Source of the DNA: Vibrio aestuarianus
Lineage (GTDB): Bacteria > Pseudomonadota > Gammaproteobacteria > Enterobacterales > Vibrionaceae
Length of the DNA stretch: 56,361 nt
NCBI RefSeq assembly: GCF_012395185.1
Contig: NZ_JAAZTU010000030.1
Location: forward strand, 1-56,361
Reading direction: 5' to 3'
Shown here: piece by piece, positions 36,638 to 46,409 of the stretch
Layout: the number at the start of each line of letters is the position of its first letter
Position numbering within the stretch: position 1 is the first letter of the stretch
The notes under the pieces: generated by a model
Told to the model about the DNA's origin: nothing
Seen by the model: the letters and a program-made list of their open reading frames with translations, nothing else
The model's database searches: none
Translations under genes and position numbers: made by a program

Positions 36638-37312
36638 CTAATGGCGGTTTGGAGCAACGAATGGTGGCAGTTCACCTTTGGTTAAGCGTACAAACACCAA
36701 TGCCGCAGCAATGGCATCTTGCAGAGCGTCATGCTTATCCTGCATTGGCAGATCAAGGTGACGACAAATGGCGTCAAGGCTCAAGTCGATATAAGCATTA
36801 GGCAGCATTTTTTCCAGCTTGTCGTGATAGATCTGGCTCACTTCTATCAAGGTATTAGGTAGTGGAAAGCCTAGGTGCCTGCGACATGCTAGGTCGAGAA
36901 TTTTTTTGTCGTAGCGAATGTGATAACCCACTAATGGGCGGTTGCCGATAAAAGTCAGCAGGCGTGTGATAGCCTCTTGCTCACCAATACCATCGACTAA
37001 GTCTTGATGGCGAATTTTATGAATTTTGACTGAGCCAGAATCAAGTGATTGCGGCGCTCGTAATCGGACCTCAAATGGTTGACTGGTGAGAATGCGATTG
37101 TCGATGATTTTCGTCGCGGCAATCGTCACAAGTTCCGCACGGTTAGGGTCAAGGCTGGTGGTTTCACAGTCGAGCGATACATACTCCCCCTGCATTGGTG
37201 TGCTAAATAGTGGCTGATAGGGGGAACCTTTCAACTTGTGAAACCAGTACTGGCGTGTAAACCAATTCAATCGTTCATCCTCACTAGTCGCGAATTTGAT
37301 AGTGATAACCAA
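36638..37312 (-). CDS. DnaQ-like 3'-5' exonuclease (DEDDh family)
   Basis: A 224-residue protein with exonuclease motif I SLDCETTSLD (Asp-x-Glu, near residue 47), motif II around YHIRYDKKILD (near 135) and motif III HDALQDA (near 205), so the four acidic residues and the His of the DEDDh family are present. Similar to PolC-epsilon-like exonucleases that are often encoded with DUF294/CBS proteins near acs. It overlaps the DUF294 gene by 29 bases. No role in acetate metabolism is proven to my knowledge; substrate is unknown. Confidence 0.87.
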   Translation of the reverse strand: MVITIKFATSEDERLNWFTRQYWFHKLKGSPYQPLFSTPMQGEYVSLDCETTSLDPNRAELVTIAATKIIDNRILTSQPFEVRLRAPQSLDSGSVKIHKIRHQDLVDGIGEQEAITRLLTFIGNRPLVGYHIRYDKKILDLACRRHLGFPLPNTLIEVSQIYHDKLEKMLPNAYIDLSLDAICRHLDLPMQDKHDALQDAIAAALVFVRLTKGELPPFVAPNRH

Positions 37313-39110
37313 GCCATTGCTTGAATTTTTTCACCACATGTAAACTGTGGCGTAATAAGTCTCGCTCGGTTCGTTCAAGCTGTTTGATATCAAGTTTATT
37401 GGTGCTGTGTTGATTGCTCAGTTGTTGGGCTAAACGCAGTTTAAAAAACTGTTTGAGGGCTTCGGTGAGGTTGTCGGCGGTCTGTTTTTCCAACACTTTG
37501 TGTTTGACTAGCGCTTCAATACGTTCAAAGGTGTTGTTTTCAGCAATTTCATGTTCAAGGCTGAGCGCTCGCACCCCGTGCACAATCGGGAAAATGCCAC
37601 CTTGCTTGATGTCTAAACCGGTTTTGGAGTGTTTTACGTTACCAAACAAAGTAAGTGGCACAGAAAAGCTGAGTGCAGGGCGCGTGAACTCAGTGAGGAT
37701 CAACTCTTGACCTGCCATTAAATGACTTAAATGCTGTTTGATGGGCGCAAGTAGGGTGGTATTACCCGCGACGGCGTGGGCATCGGCCATGATCGCGATA
37801 TCCATTACTTGCTCGGGTTTGGCAGCTTTGACCCATTGTGTGAGGGTATTTTTCCATTCGCTTTGGCTTTTAACCCATTTCGGATTGTTAACCATGACAT
37901 TGCCGGGGCACAATGGGTAACCCAGTTGTTGCAAGGTGTGAGTGAGCGTATTCATCACCATTTCGCATTGGTGCCACTGCAAACCATCTTTGATAATTAA
38001 GGCATTGTCTTGATCTGTTTTGAGGATTTGTTCCCCTCGACCTTCAGAGCCAAGTACAATCAAGCAGCAGTGGTCATGCAGTGCGGGCGGCACCACTAAA
38101 TGGAACGCTTTTTCGATGATCTGCTCGTTGACTGCGGAAATGAGCTCCATGATAAAGCGAGTACGAATACCATTGTTGATTAAACTTTCGACCAATTGCC
38201 GCTGTTTGTTTGAAGCGAGTGCTAACTCTTCGACAGTGGTAGCGCGTGCAATACTCAGGCTCAAAACGTGTGAATGAGTAGAAAACGCGCTGAGTATTTG
38301 GGTCATATCCAACATGCCGACAGCCTGATTGCCATCACAGACCATCACGCGTTTAATACGGTTACGCGTCATGGCAACCATCGCGTTAAACAGAAAATCA
38401 CCATCGTCGACATGCAGTACTGGGAAGGTGGCTATTTTACCCACCGGAGTATCGAGTGGGTGGTTGTCGAGCATTACCGCATGCAGCATGTTGGTGCGAG
38501 TTACAATCGCGTAAGGGTGTACATGAGGAGCATCGATTAGGCGCACATCACTGTCTTCTAGACGTACTAAGGCTGAATCAACGCCGTTATCTTTAAGCTG
38601 CTGAGTTACTTCATTAATTGGTTGCTCTGGGCTTAAAATCATCGGTGGGTGGTAAATGGAGTCATCGACCTTAGTCAGAATAAATTCGGCGAGGTTTTTC
38701 TGCTGTTGAGCGACTTCGATCAGTTCTTGCCGTTTAGCGAGGTTGTTATCAAAATAGGCCGCAAACTGACCATTTTCATTATACAGTTCGAGAAAAATAG
38801 CTTTAGGTAATAGGTAGCTTAACGTGTCTTCTAGTGCCACATACTGGTGTTTGGCCTGCTCATCGAATAGGGCACGCACATCGAACATGTCGTCGTTGGC
38901 GTAATGAGCGAAGATCTCTTTGCCATCTTTTGAACGTTCTTCAACCGCGCCCTTGATCAAAATATGTAAATGTTGGCTTGGCTTTTCGCAATGCAGCAGT
39001 ACCTCTTTGGTGCGAAAATACGCCACGTCGAGTGAAGCACGAAGGTGGTTTTGCTGTTTCTGTGTCAGGCGGTCAAATGGGGGCGACTGCATGTTAAATT
39101 TATCAGGCAT
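37284..39110 (-). CDS. cNMP-binding/CBS/DUF294 nucleotidyltransferase-like protein
   Basis: A 608-residue cytoplasmic signalling protein. Domains in order: cyclic-nucleotide-binding-like domain (about residues 10-130, HLHILIKGAVEERSKDG), a CBS pair (about 150-270), a DUF294 nucleotidyltransferase-like domain (about 310-450) with GSEGRGEQILKTDQDNALI, and a C-terminal substrate-binding-domain-like region. The TDQDNA run resembles the GlnD-type catalytic Asp pair, so nucleotidyl transfer is possible. In many proteobacteria it is adjacent to acs, actP and a CrbS-type kinase. Likely first gene of a two-gene operon with the exonuclease. Confidence 0.87.
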   Translation of the reverse strand: MPDKFNMQSPPFDRLTQKQQNHLRASLDVAYFRTKEVLLHCEKPSQHLHILIKGAVEERSKDGKEIFAHYANDDMFDVRALFDEQAKHQYVALEDTLSYLLPKAIFLELYNENGQFAAYFDNNLAKRQELIEVAQQQKNLAEFILTKVDDSIYHPPMILSPEQPINEVTQQLKDNGVDSALVRLEDSDVRLIDAPHVHPYAIVTRTNMLHAVMLDNHPLDTPVGKIATFPVLHVDDGDFLFNAMVAMTRNRIKRVMVCDGNQAVGMLDMTQILSAFSTHSHVLSLSIARATTVEELALASNKQRQLVESLINNGIRTRFIMELISAVNEQIIEKAFHLVVPPALHDHCCLIVLGSEGRGEQILKTDQDNALIIKDGLQWHQCEMVMNTLTHTLQQLGYPLCPGNVMVNNPKWVKSQSEWKNTLTQWVKAAKPEQVMDIAIMADAHAVAGNTTLLAPIKQHLSHLMAGQELILTEFTRPALSFSVPLTLFGNVKHSKTGLDIKQGGIFPIVHGVRALSLEHEIAENNTFERIEALVKHKVLEKQTADNLTEALKQFFKLRLAQQLSNQHSTNKLDIKQLERTERDLLRHSLHVVKKFKQWLGYHYQIRD

Positions 39111-39321
39111 AGCGGATGTTCACTCACAAAAAATCTCTATCTAAGTGTGGCTGAAATCCTCACGAGCTCCAGACGACTTTGGTCTAAGGTATGGTGGTTT
39201 TGCATGCATTAAGGTGCTAATGGCGAATAGGGAAACATAGTGTTGTGTAATATTCCCTTTTTACAACTATCAACACACTGCATAATACGTCAGTTTTCTT
39301 TTCTCTCTTTCAGGATGAATC

Positions 39322-40509
39322 ATGTTAAATCCCTCGCCGCATGGCTGGATATCTCAATATTTTATTGGTTTCTTTTTTGCCTATGGCGTTTACCTCCCTT
39401 TTTGGGCGCTGTGGTTTGAAAACCAAGGCGTATCAGCAACGGATATTGGCCTACTCATCGGTATAGGTTTTGCGACTCGTTGTGTGGCGAACCTTGTCAT
39501 CACGCCGCGTATTCATAAGGTAGAGCACTTGTTGCCAACATTGCGTTGGTTAAGTTTAGCGGCGCTGTTATTTATAGGTTTCCACTTCTTTACCGGCGGT
39601 AGTTTCTGGTTGATGGCGTTAGCCACCGTGTTATTTAACCTCTGTTGTGGCCCTGCAATACCGTTGTCAGATGCAATGGCGAACTACTATGCTCGTCTAC
39701 AAATGTTGGATTATGGCCGTACTCGCTTGTGGGGATCGGTCGCGTTTATTGGAGGTTCAACGGTAGTTGGTCTGCTTGTGGCAAGTTACGGTACGGATAT
39801 GATTCTGTACACCGCGTTGGCGGGGATATTTGTGTCGCTGCTGCTGAGTCTGCGCAACCCGAATCCAATGCCTGTTACCGTCAGTGAGGAGCATGCCGAG
39901 CGCCCTAAATTGAGCCAATTACTGCGCGAATGGCCAGTGATTAAATTTTTGCTGTTAGTAGCGCTTATTCAAGGAAGCCACGCTGCCTACTACAGTTTTA
40001 GTTCTATTTATTGGAAAAGTGCTGGTCACTCTGAAGAGCTAATTGGTTATTTATGGAGCCTAGGTGTGGTTGCCGAAGTGGCTGTGTTTGCTTTGAGCAA
40101 GCGTTTATTTTCTGGTTGGTCACTACGCGCCTTATTTGTGGCGGCAGCTATCGGTGTTATTGCGCGGTGGGGCTTGATGGCTTCGACAACGGCTATCGTT
40201 GCATTAGCGGCCATCCAGTTATTGCATGGCGTCACTTTTGCAATGGCACATATTGCCGCTATTCAATACATTCAACATGCGCCACAAAATAAAATGGTGG
40301 CTTTGCAGGCGTTGTATAACGCAATTCCACTGGGTGCATTTATCGCCTTGATGACCACCTTGAGTGGGTGGGGTTATGAGAACTGGGGCGCGAACGTATT
40401 TTGGGCAATGGCGTTGATGGGTGCGTTGGCATTGTTCATCAAAGTGGAGCCGGCTCAATCGATAGTGAAAAGTCAGGGTGTGAAAGCGGAGCCTGAAGCA
40501 CAGAATTAA
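39322..40509 (+). CDS. MFS transporter, 3-phenylpropionate permease-like (HcaT family)
   Basis: A 395-residue, 12-segment membrane transporter. The N-terminus (FFFAYGVYLPFWALWFENQG) and the DYGRTRLWGSVAFI motif near residue 133 match the MFS_1-like HcaT group, whose E. coli member is tied to 3-phenylpropionate. True substrate in vibrios is not known. Good ribosome site (CAGGA). It is read away from the DUF294 gene and toward crbS, with the third ERIC repeat between it and crbS. Confidence 0.85.
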   Translation: MLNPSPHGWISQYFIGFFFAYGVYLPFWALWFENQGVSATDIGLLIGIGFATRCVANLVITPRIHKVEHLLPTLRWLSLAALLFIGFHFFTGGSFWLMALATVLFNLCCGPAIPLSDAMANYYARLQMLDYGRTRLWGSVAFIGGSTVVGLLVASYGTDMILYTALAGIFVSLLLSLRNPNPMPVTVSEEHAERPKLSQLLREWPVIKFLLLVALIQGSHAAYYSFSSIYWKSAGHSEELIGYLWSLGVVAEVAVFALSKRLFSGWSLRALFVAAAIGVIARWGLMASTTAIVALAAIQLLHGVTFAMAHIAAIQYIQHAPQNKMVALQALYNAIPLGAFIALMTTLSGWGYENWGANVFWAMALMGALALFIKVEPAQSIVKSQGVKAEPEAQN

Positions 40510-40526
40510 CCTCAACAGACAGAGAT

Positions 40527-40654
40527 TATACCCAAACCACTTGAAGTTGCAGGTAGGCGGCAAGTGAGTTCATCCCCATGAGCATAGATAAACTGTGTGA
40601 TTGGGGGGAGCGAATGTAGTCAACATCGCTGCAGCTTCAAGTAGGAAGGGGATA
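40527..40654. repeat. ERIC-type repeat, copy 3 (crbS 5' side)
   Basis: 128 bases in the opposite orientation to the copy at 23628: TATACCCAAACCACTTGAAG at the left and CTTCAAGTAGGAAGGG at the right, with CATGAGCATAGATAAAC in the centre. It is close to identical with copy 1 after reverse complement. It fills the space between the MFS gene and crbS and ends 14 bases before the crbS ATG. Confidence 0.87.
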
Positions 40655-40668
40655 GATAAGGATATCGA

Positions 40669-43600
40669 ATGCAAGGATGGATCGTTGTTCCTGTTTCACT
40701 CGCTTACCTAGGTGTACTGTTTCTCGTCGCTTGGTACGGTGATCGGCAAACCAAGTGGTTGGCGAAATGGCGACCGTGGATCTATAGCCTATCGATTGCG
40801 GTGTACTGTACTTCTTGGACTTTCTACGGCACGGTCGGTCAAGCAAGCAATAACCCTTGGTCATTCCTACCTATCTATATTGCGCCTATTTTAGTTTTTA
40901 CATTGGGCTGGCGCATGCTTGCCCGTTTGATTCTTATCGCCAAGCGTGAACACATTACCTCTATTGCTGATTTTATCGGTGCTCGTTATGGCAAATCGCA
41001 AGGATTAGCGGTTGCCATTACCCTTATTGCCGTGGTCGGCATTTTGCCCTATATCGCGTTGCAGCTGCGTGGGATCACCATGGGGCTCAATATCGTTGCG
41101 CCCAATTTGGCTGAACAATTTGGTTATCAGGATTACCACGTATCATGGTTTGTGGTCGCTGCATTAGCGGTATTTACCATGCTGTTTGGCACGCGTCATA
41201 TCGATAATACGGAGCACCACCGCGGTATGATGATGGCCATCGCCTTTGAGTCGATCGTTAAATTATTCGCCTTTCTAGCGGTTGGAGTATTCATCGTCTA
41301 TTTAGCTTGGCAACGGGATAGTGTTGATTTACAGACGATTGCAGAGCAAACCTACCAAGCACCGAATTGGCCAACACTGCTGATCCACACCCTGCTCACC
41401 ATGATGGCTATCATCTGTCTACCGCGTCAGTTTCATACTATGGTGGTGGAAAATGAGCGAGCACAAGATCTACATACCGCGCGTTGGTTGTTCCCCTTGT
41501 ATTTGATTTTGATGGGGCTATTTGTCCTGCCCATCGCTTGGGTCGGTCAGAGTCTACTCAGTGGCAGTCCGGCAGATACTTATGTGATCAGCGTACCGAT
41601 GTCTGTTGGCGCTGAAAATATTGCGTTGTTGGCCTTTGTCGGAGGTACTTCAGCGGCGAGTGGTATGGTCATTGTATCGACGATTGCCTTAGCCATTATG
41701 GTTTCTAACGACTTGGTGATGCCGTTACTTCTTCGGCGTATGCGCTTAACTCAGCGTAATTATCGTCATTTCTCTGGTTTGTTGCTGATTATTCGCCGAG
41801 CGTTAATCTTGCTGCTGCTATTTGGTGCATGGGGCTTTTATCAAGCGTTGGACTCTATTCGCTCATTGTCGGCGATTGGCTTTCTATCATTTGCCGCGAT
41901 TGCACAATTTGCCCCAGCATTGGTTGGTGGTATGTATTGGCGAGAAGGTAATCGTAAAGGGGTTTATGTTGGCCTTGCGGTAGGGTTTACCCTGTGGCTC
42001 ATCACCTTAATGACTCAAACCGACATGCTGGCCGGAGACGCGCAGAGTAACTTGTTATTGTGGCTGATCACCCCTCCTGAAGCGTTGAGTTCGTGGGGGC
42101 TTGCGAATTCAGATTGGGGGATGGTGCTCAGTGTGGCGCTAAATACTCTGTGCTATGTCGTGGTGTCATCACTCACTCGCCCAAGCCTAAGTGAGCGCTT
42201 ACAATCGGCGGCATTTGTCGGTACGCCACTACCAGAGAGTGAAAATATCAGCTTGTACCAAAGCCGCGTTACGGTGGCTGAGCTTGAAATGCTGGCCTCA
42301 CGTTTTGTCGGACGAACGCGCGTACGCACTGCTTTTCGGCAATATTGGAGTTTGCAACGTGAAACCATGCTGCCAAATCAACAAGCACCATCGACTTTAA
42401 TTCGTCATACCGAAAGGGTGCTGGCTGGTGTTTTTGGTGCATCGTCAGCCAAGTTAGTGCTCACTTCCGCCCTACAAGGTCGCAATATGCAGCTGGAAGA
42501 AGTCGCCACCATCGTCGATGAAGCGTCCGAGCTGTACGACTTTAGTCGCGGCTTGCTTCAAGGGGCGATAGAACATATTGGTCAAGGAATTGCGGTGGTT
42601 GATAAACAGCTACGGCTGGTGGCATGGAATCAACGTTATTTAGAGCTGTTTGAATTTCCGGCTGGGCTTATCCAAGTCGGGCGACCAATAGCGGATGTTA
42701 TTCGGCACAATGCACAACAAGGTTTGTGTGGTCCGGGGGATCCTGAAGAACATGTGCGGCGTCGTGTTTATTACCTTGAGCAGGGGTCGCGTCATACCTC
42801 ATCACGTATCCGCCCTGATGGACGAGTGATCGAAGTGCAAGGTAACCCAATGCCCGGTGGTGGTTTTGTGATGAGCTTTACCGACATCACTGTATTCCGC
42901 GATGCAGAACAAGCACTTAAAGAAGCCAATGAGACGCTAGAAGAGCGCGTGCATGAGCGAACTCAAGAGCTTGAAGCGCTCAATAAACGCTTGGTTACCG
43001 CAACCCAAAAATCTGAACAAGAGTCGCAATCCAAATCGCGTTTTTTAGCGGCTGTTAGCCATGATTTAATGCAGCCTCTTAATGCGGCGCGTTTGTTTGC
43101 TTCCTCATTGTCGGAAGTGGCGAAAGAGGCTGAAGAGAAAAAGTTAGCCGGTTACATCGAAAGCTCGCTCGAAGCGGCGGAAGATTTGATTGGTGACTTG
43201 CTGGATATCTCTCGTTTGGAGTCCGGTAAGCTTGATACTCATCGCTATAGTTTTGCGATTAATGACGTGCTTGCCAATCTTAATGCTGAGTTCAGTGCGT
43301 TAGCCAAACAGCAGGGGATTGATTTTACCTTGATCCCATCGTCACTTTACGTGATGTCTGATCCGAAATTACTACGCCGAGTCATACAAAACTTTCTTAC
43401 CAATGCTTTTCGTTATAACCCACGCGGCAAAGTGCTGCTTGGAGTGCGACGAGTTGAAGGCCGAGTACGGATTGATGTGTGGGACAACGGGATCGGTATA
43501 GAAGAAGATAAACAGCAGGAAATTTTTGAAGAGTTCAACCGTGGTAGCCAGGTACGCTCTGATCAAGGTCTTGGTTTGGGGTTAGCGATCTCGAAAGGGA

Positions 43601-44103
43601 TTGCTCATGTGCTTGGTCATCAAATTTCAATGCGCTCTTGGGCTGGCAAAGGGAGCGTATTTTCGATCACTCTGGATAAATCTGAGCCCGCAGAGCAACA
43701 ACCAGAAGTGCCGACCGCACAACAAGCTCAATCAGATCTCAATCATTTGCGCGTGTTGTGCGTGGATAACGAACCCGATATTTTAGTGGGAATGGAAGAT
43801 TTACTAGCAAGGTGGGGATGTGATGTGAAGGTCGCCGTTGATTTGATGCAAAGCTTAAAAGCATTGGAAGATAACTGGGTTCCAGACGTGATTTTATCGG
43901 ATTACCGTTTAGATAATGGGCGCACTGGCTTAGAAGTGTTGCAGCAGTGTCGTTTGCGCCTAGGCGACTGTTTTGAAGGCGTTATCATCAGCGCGGATCG
44001 CACCGATGATATGCTGGAAGGCATTAAATCAAACGGATTCAGTTTTATCCCTAAACCTGTTAAACCACTGAAATTGCGAGCGGTATTGAATCGCGTGAGC
44101 TAA
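40669..44103 (+). CDS. crbS: Hybrid sensor kinase with sodium/solute-symporter domain (CrbS type)
   Basis: A 1,144-residue membrane protein. Residues 1 to about 500 form an SLC5-type symporter domain with some 13 membrane segments; then a PAS-like region (GIAVVDKQLRLVAWNQRYLELF near 640), a coiled coil (ETLEERVHERTQELEALNK), a histidine-kinase domain (H-box AVSHDLMQPLNA, His about 798; DNGIGI and GLGLAIS) and a C-terminal receiver (SDYRLDNGRTG, Asp about 1078). This is the CrbS plan, which with CrbR turns on acs in vibrios. Ribosome site AAGGATATCGA just beyond ERIC copy 3. The symporter part may sense or move acetate-like solutes; this is inference. It converges with actP. Confidence 0.9.
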   Translation: MQGWIVVPVSLAYLGVLFLVAWYGDRQTKWLAKWRPWIYSLSIAVYCTSWTFYGTVGQASNNPWSFLPIYIAPILVFTLGWRMLARLILIAKREHITSIADFIGARYGKSQGLAVAITLIAVVGILPYIALQLRGITMGLNIVAPNLAEQFGYQDYHVSWFVVAALAVFTMLFGTRHIDNTEHHRGMMMAIAFESIVKLFAFLAVGVFIVYLAWQRDSVDLQTIAEQTYQAPNWPTLLIHTLLTMMAIICLPRQFHTMVVENERAQDLHTARWLFPLYLILMGLFVLPIAWVGQSLLSGSPADTYVISVPMSVGAENIALLAFVGGTSAASGMVIVSTIALAIMVSNDLVMPLLLRRMRLTQRNYRHFSGLLLIIRRALILLLLFGAWGFYQALDSIRSLSAIGFLSFAAIAQFAPALVGGMYWREGNRKGVYVGLAVGFTLWLITLMTQTDMLAGDAQSNLLLWLITPPEALSSWGLANSDWGMVLSVALNTLCYVVVSSLTRPSLSERLQSAAFVGTPLPESENISLYQSRVTVAELEMLASRFVGRTRVRTAFRQYWSLQRETMLPNQQAPSTLIRHTERVLAGVFGASSAKLVLTSALQGRNMQLEEVATIVDEASELYDFSRGLLQGAIEHIGQGIAVVDKQLRLVAWNQRYLELFEFPAGLIQVGRPIADVIRHNAQQGLCGPGDPEEHVRRRVYYLEQGSRHTSSRIRPDGRVIEVQGNPMPGGGFVMSFTDITVFRDAEQALKEANETLEERVHERTQELEALNKRLVTATQKSEQESQSKSRFLAAVSHDLMQPLNAARLFASSLSEVAKEAEEKKLAGYIESSLEAAEDLIGDLLDISRLESGKLDTHRYSFAINDVLANLNAEFSALAKQQGIDFTLIPSSLYVMSDPKLLRRVIQNFLTNAFRYNPRGKVLLGVRRVEGRVRIDVWDNGIGIEEDKQQEIFEEFNRGSQVRSDQGLGLGLAISKGIAHVLGHQISMRSWAGKGSVFSITLDKSEPAEQQPEVPTAQQAQSDLNHLRVLCVDNEPDILVGMEDLLARWGCDVKVAVDLMQSLKALEDNWVPDVILSDYRLDNGRTGLEVLQQCRLRLGDCFEGVIISADRTDDMLEGIKSNGFSFIPKPVKPLKLRAVLNRVS

Positions 44104-44129
44104 TGATGCCAATCGGAGCGATATGATAC

Positions 44130-44159
44130 AAAAAGCCGATGCAGAGCATCGGCTTTATT
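44130..44159. terminator. Bidirectional terminator between crbS and actP
   Basis: AAAAAGCCGATGC and GCATCGGCTTTATT form a stem with A-rich and T-rich sides, so it can stop both crbS and the convergent actP transcript. Confidence 0.85.
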
Positions 44160-44221
44160 GTTATCAACATTATCTGTACTTCAGAGCTAATCCCTACAAT
44201 TGAACTCGTCAGTGTCCGTGA

Positions 44222-45925
44222 TTAATGGTCGTGAGCTTGGCCTGCACCTTTAGGGAAGCGGATAGACTCAACCATATCTTGTACTTCTGTTGGCACTTCT
44301 GCGGTGAACTTATTGACCACAATCGAGACCACGAAGTTCAAACACATACCTAGCGTACCAATCCCTTCTGGACTGATACCGAATAGCCAGTTGTCCGGAG
44401 TGCTGGCCGCTGGGTTGATAAACTTGAAGTAGATGATGTAAGCCGCAGTGAAAGCAATACCTGCCAACATACCTGCAATCGCCCCTTCTTTGTTCATCTT
44501 CTTATAGAAGATACCTAGAATGATGGCAGGGAAGAAGGAGGCGGCTGCCAAGCCGAAGGCAAATGCCACCACCTGAGCTACGAAGCCGGGGGGGTTAATA
44601 CCCAAGTAACCCGCACCAACAATGGCGACTACCGCTGCAAGACGAGCAGCCAAGAGCTCTTGTTTGTCGGTCATATCAGGTTTAATGCCTTTCTTCAGCA
44701 AATCATGCGAAATGGATGTTGAGATAACCAACAATAGACCTGCCGCTGTTGATAGTGCCGCTGCTAAGCCACCAGCCGCCAGTAAGCCCACAACCCAGTT
44801 CGGTAGTTTTGCAAGCTCTGGTGATGCTAATACAATGATGTCACGGTTGATTTTCATCTCGTTACGTTCATCGCCAGAATAGAACATTCTGCCATCGCCG
44901 TTCTTATCTTCCCAACCGACAAGACCTGTGCTTTCCCAGTTTTTGTACCAGCTTGGTGCTTCTTCACCCGGTACACCTTGCATGTCTGGACCGTTAATAG
45001 TGTCGATCATGTTGACGCGAGCAAATGCCGCTACGCCAGGTGCCGTGGTGTAAAGTAGTGAAATAAAAAGTAGTGCCCAACCTGCAGAGATACGTGCATC
45101 GCGTACTTTTGGTACAGTAAAGAAGCGAATAATAACGTGCGGTAGACCTGCTGTACCAACCATAAGTGCTGCACAGATAAAGAACACATCGACCATGCTC
45201 TTATTACCTTCGGTGTACGCGGTAAAGCCAAGCTCTTGCGTCAGACCGTCCAGTTTATCGAGTAAGTACACATCTGAGCCGGTGATGGTCGAACCCATAC
45301 CAATTTGTGGGAACGGGTTACCTGTCATCATAATCGAGGTAAAGATAGCTGGCACAAGGAAAGCGAAAATGAGTACACAGAATTGAGCAACCTGCGTATA
45401 AGTGATGCCTTTCATGCCGCCAAGTACTGCGTAGAAGAACACAATACCCATACCGATGATGATCCCCATGTTGATGTCTACTTCAAGGAAGCGAGAGAAC
45501 ACCACACCCACACCACGCATTTGACCAGCTACATAAGTGAAGGAGATAAAGATGGCACAGAACACCGCAACCATGCGCGCGGTTTTTGAGTAGTAACGTT
45601 CGCCAATGAAATCTGGCACGGTGAATTGACCAAATTTACGAAGGTAAGGTGCTAAACAAAGCGCCAGTAATACATAGCCGCCCGTCCAACCCATCAAGTA
45701 CACCGCACCGTCGTAACCGACGAATGAAATGATACCTGCCATAGAGATAAACGATGCTGCCGACATCCAGTCAGCTGCGGTTGCCATGCCGTTAGCGACA
45801 GGGTGAACACCGCCCCCTGCAACGTAGAATTCACTGGTGGATCCTGCGCGAGCCCAAATTGCGATGCCGATATAAAGTGCGAACGTAATACCGACAAGAA
45901 TAAACGTCCAAGTTTGAATATCCAT
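44222..45925 (-). CDS. actP: Cation/acetate symporter
   Basis: A sodium:solute symporter of 567 residues with about 13 membrane segments, matching the ActP/VC_2705-like subgroup (ATAADWMSAASFISMAG near residue 50, FIGERYYSKTAR near 105). It brings in acetate or similar short acids for Acs. It is preceded by a small DUF4212 protein as usual for this subgroup (13 bases between them), which differs from the E. coli yjcH-actP partner. A related specificity (pyruvate, propionate) cannot be excluded. Confidence 0.9.
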   Translation of the reverse strand: MDIQTWTFILVGITFALYIGIAIWARAGSTSEFYVAGGGVHPVANGMATAADWMSAASFISMAGIISFVGYDGAVYLMGWTGGYVLLALCLAPYLRKFGQFTVPDFIGERYYSKTARMVAVFCAIFISFTYVAGQMRGVGVVFSRFLEVDINMGIIIGMGIVFFYAVLGGMKGITYTQVAQFCVLIFAFLVPAIFTSIMMTGNPFPQIGMGSTITGSDVYLLDKLDGLTQELGFTAYTEGNKSMVDVFFICAALMVGTAGLPHVIIRFFTVPKVRDARISAGWALLFISLLYTTAPGVAAFARVNMIDTINGPDMQGVPGEEAPSWYKNWESTGLVGWEDKNGDGRMFYSGDERNEMKINRDIIVLASPELAKLPNWVVGLLAAGGLAAALSTAAGLLLVISTSISHDLLKKGIKPDMTDKQELLAARLAAVVAIVGAGYLGINPPGFVAQVVAFAFGLAAASFFPAIILGIFYKKMNKEGAIAGMLAGIAFTAAYIIYFKFINPAASTPDNWLFGISPEGIGTLGMCLNFVVSIVVNKFTAEVPTEVQDMVESIRFPKGAGQAHDH

Positions 45926-45937
45926 TTCTAAAACCTC

Positions 45938-46204
45938 TTAGTCTTCCTGTACGTTATATTTCTTGTCGAGCGCATTCATGCGCGCAACGTAAATAAAGAT
46001 TAAGGCAACAAAGGTGTAGATTGACCCTTGTTGTGCGAACCAGAATCCTAATTTAAAACCGCCTAAATGAATCGTATTGAGCGCATCGACAAATAAAACG
46101 CCAGCTCCATACGATACCAAGAACCACACCGCTAAGAGTGATCCCATTATTCCTAAGTTTTCCTTCCAGTAGGCTTGCGCGTGTTCTGTAGATTCGAACG
46201 ACAT
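45938..46204 (-). CDS. DUF4212 small membrane subunit
   Basis: An 88-residue protein with two membrane segments (about residues 20-42 and 58-78), matching DUF4212, the small partner of actP-like symporters (LLAVWFLVSYGAGVLF; FKLGFWFAQQGSIYTFV). It is read just before the symporter gene with a clear ribosome site (GAAGGAGAAGGCC). Likely needed for assembly or activity of the symporter. Confidence 0.9.
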   Translation of the reverse strand: MSFESTEHAQAYWKENLGIMGSLLAVWFLVSYGAGVLFVDALNTIHLGGFKLGFWFAQQGSIYTFVALIFIYVARMNALDKKYNVQED

Positions 46205-46321
46205 GGCCTTCTCCTTCCGTTTGCATATGGTGATATTTATCGTGTTAACGTAATGTTACATGCTTAAGATAGCAGCGAAAAATCAACAGATCTGTGCAAC
46301 TTTAGTCGGGCGTTGGAAAAC

Positions 46322-46348
46322 AAAAAGCGCCCGTAAAGTGGGCGCTTA
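46322..46348 (-). terminator. Terminator after marC
   Basis: AAAAGCGCCC pairs with GGGCGCTT around GTAAAGT. On the minus strand the stem is followed by TTTTTGTTTT. Confidence 0.8.
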
Positions 46349-46409
46349 GTGGTAGATAAGGTGAAAATCTCAATGTTAACGTTTTGTTAACTTAGCCTAA
46401 GGTCTAAGG

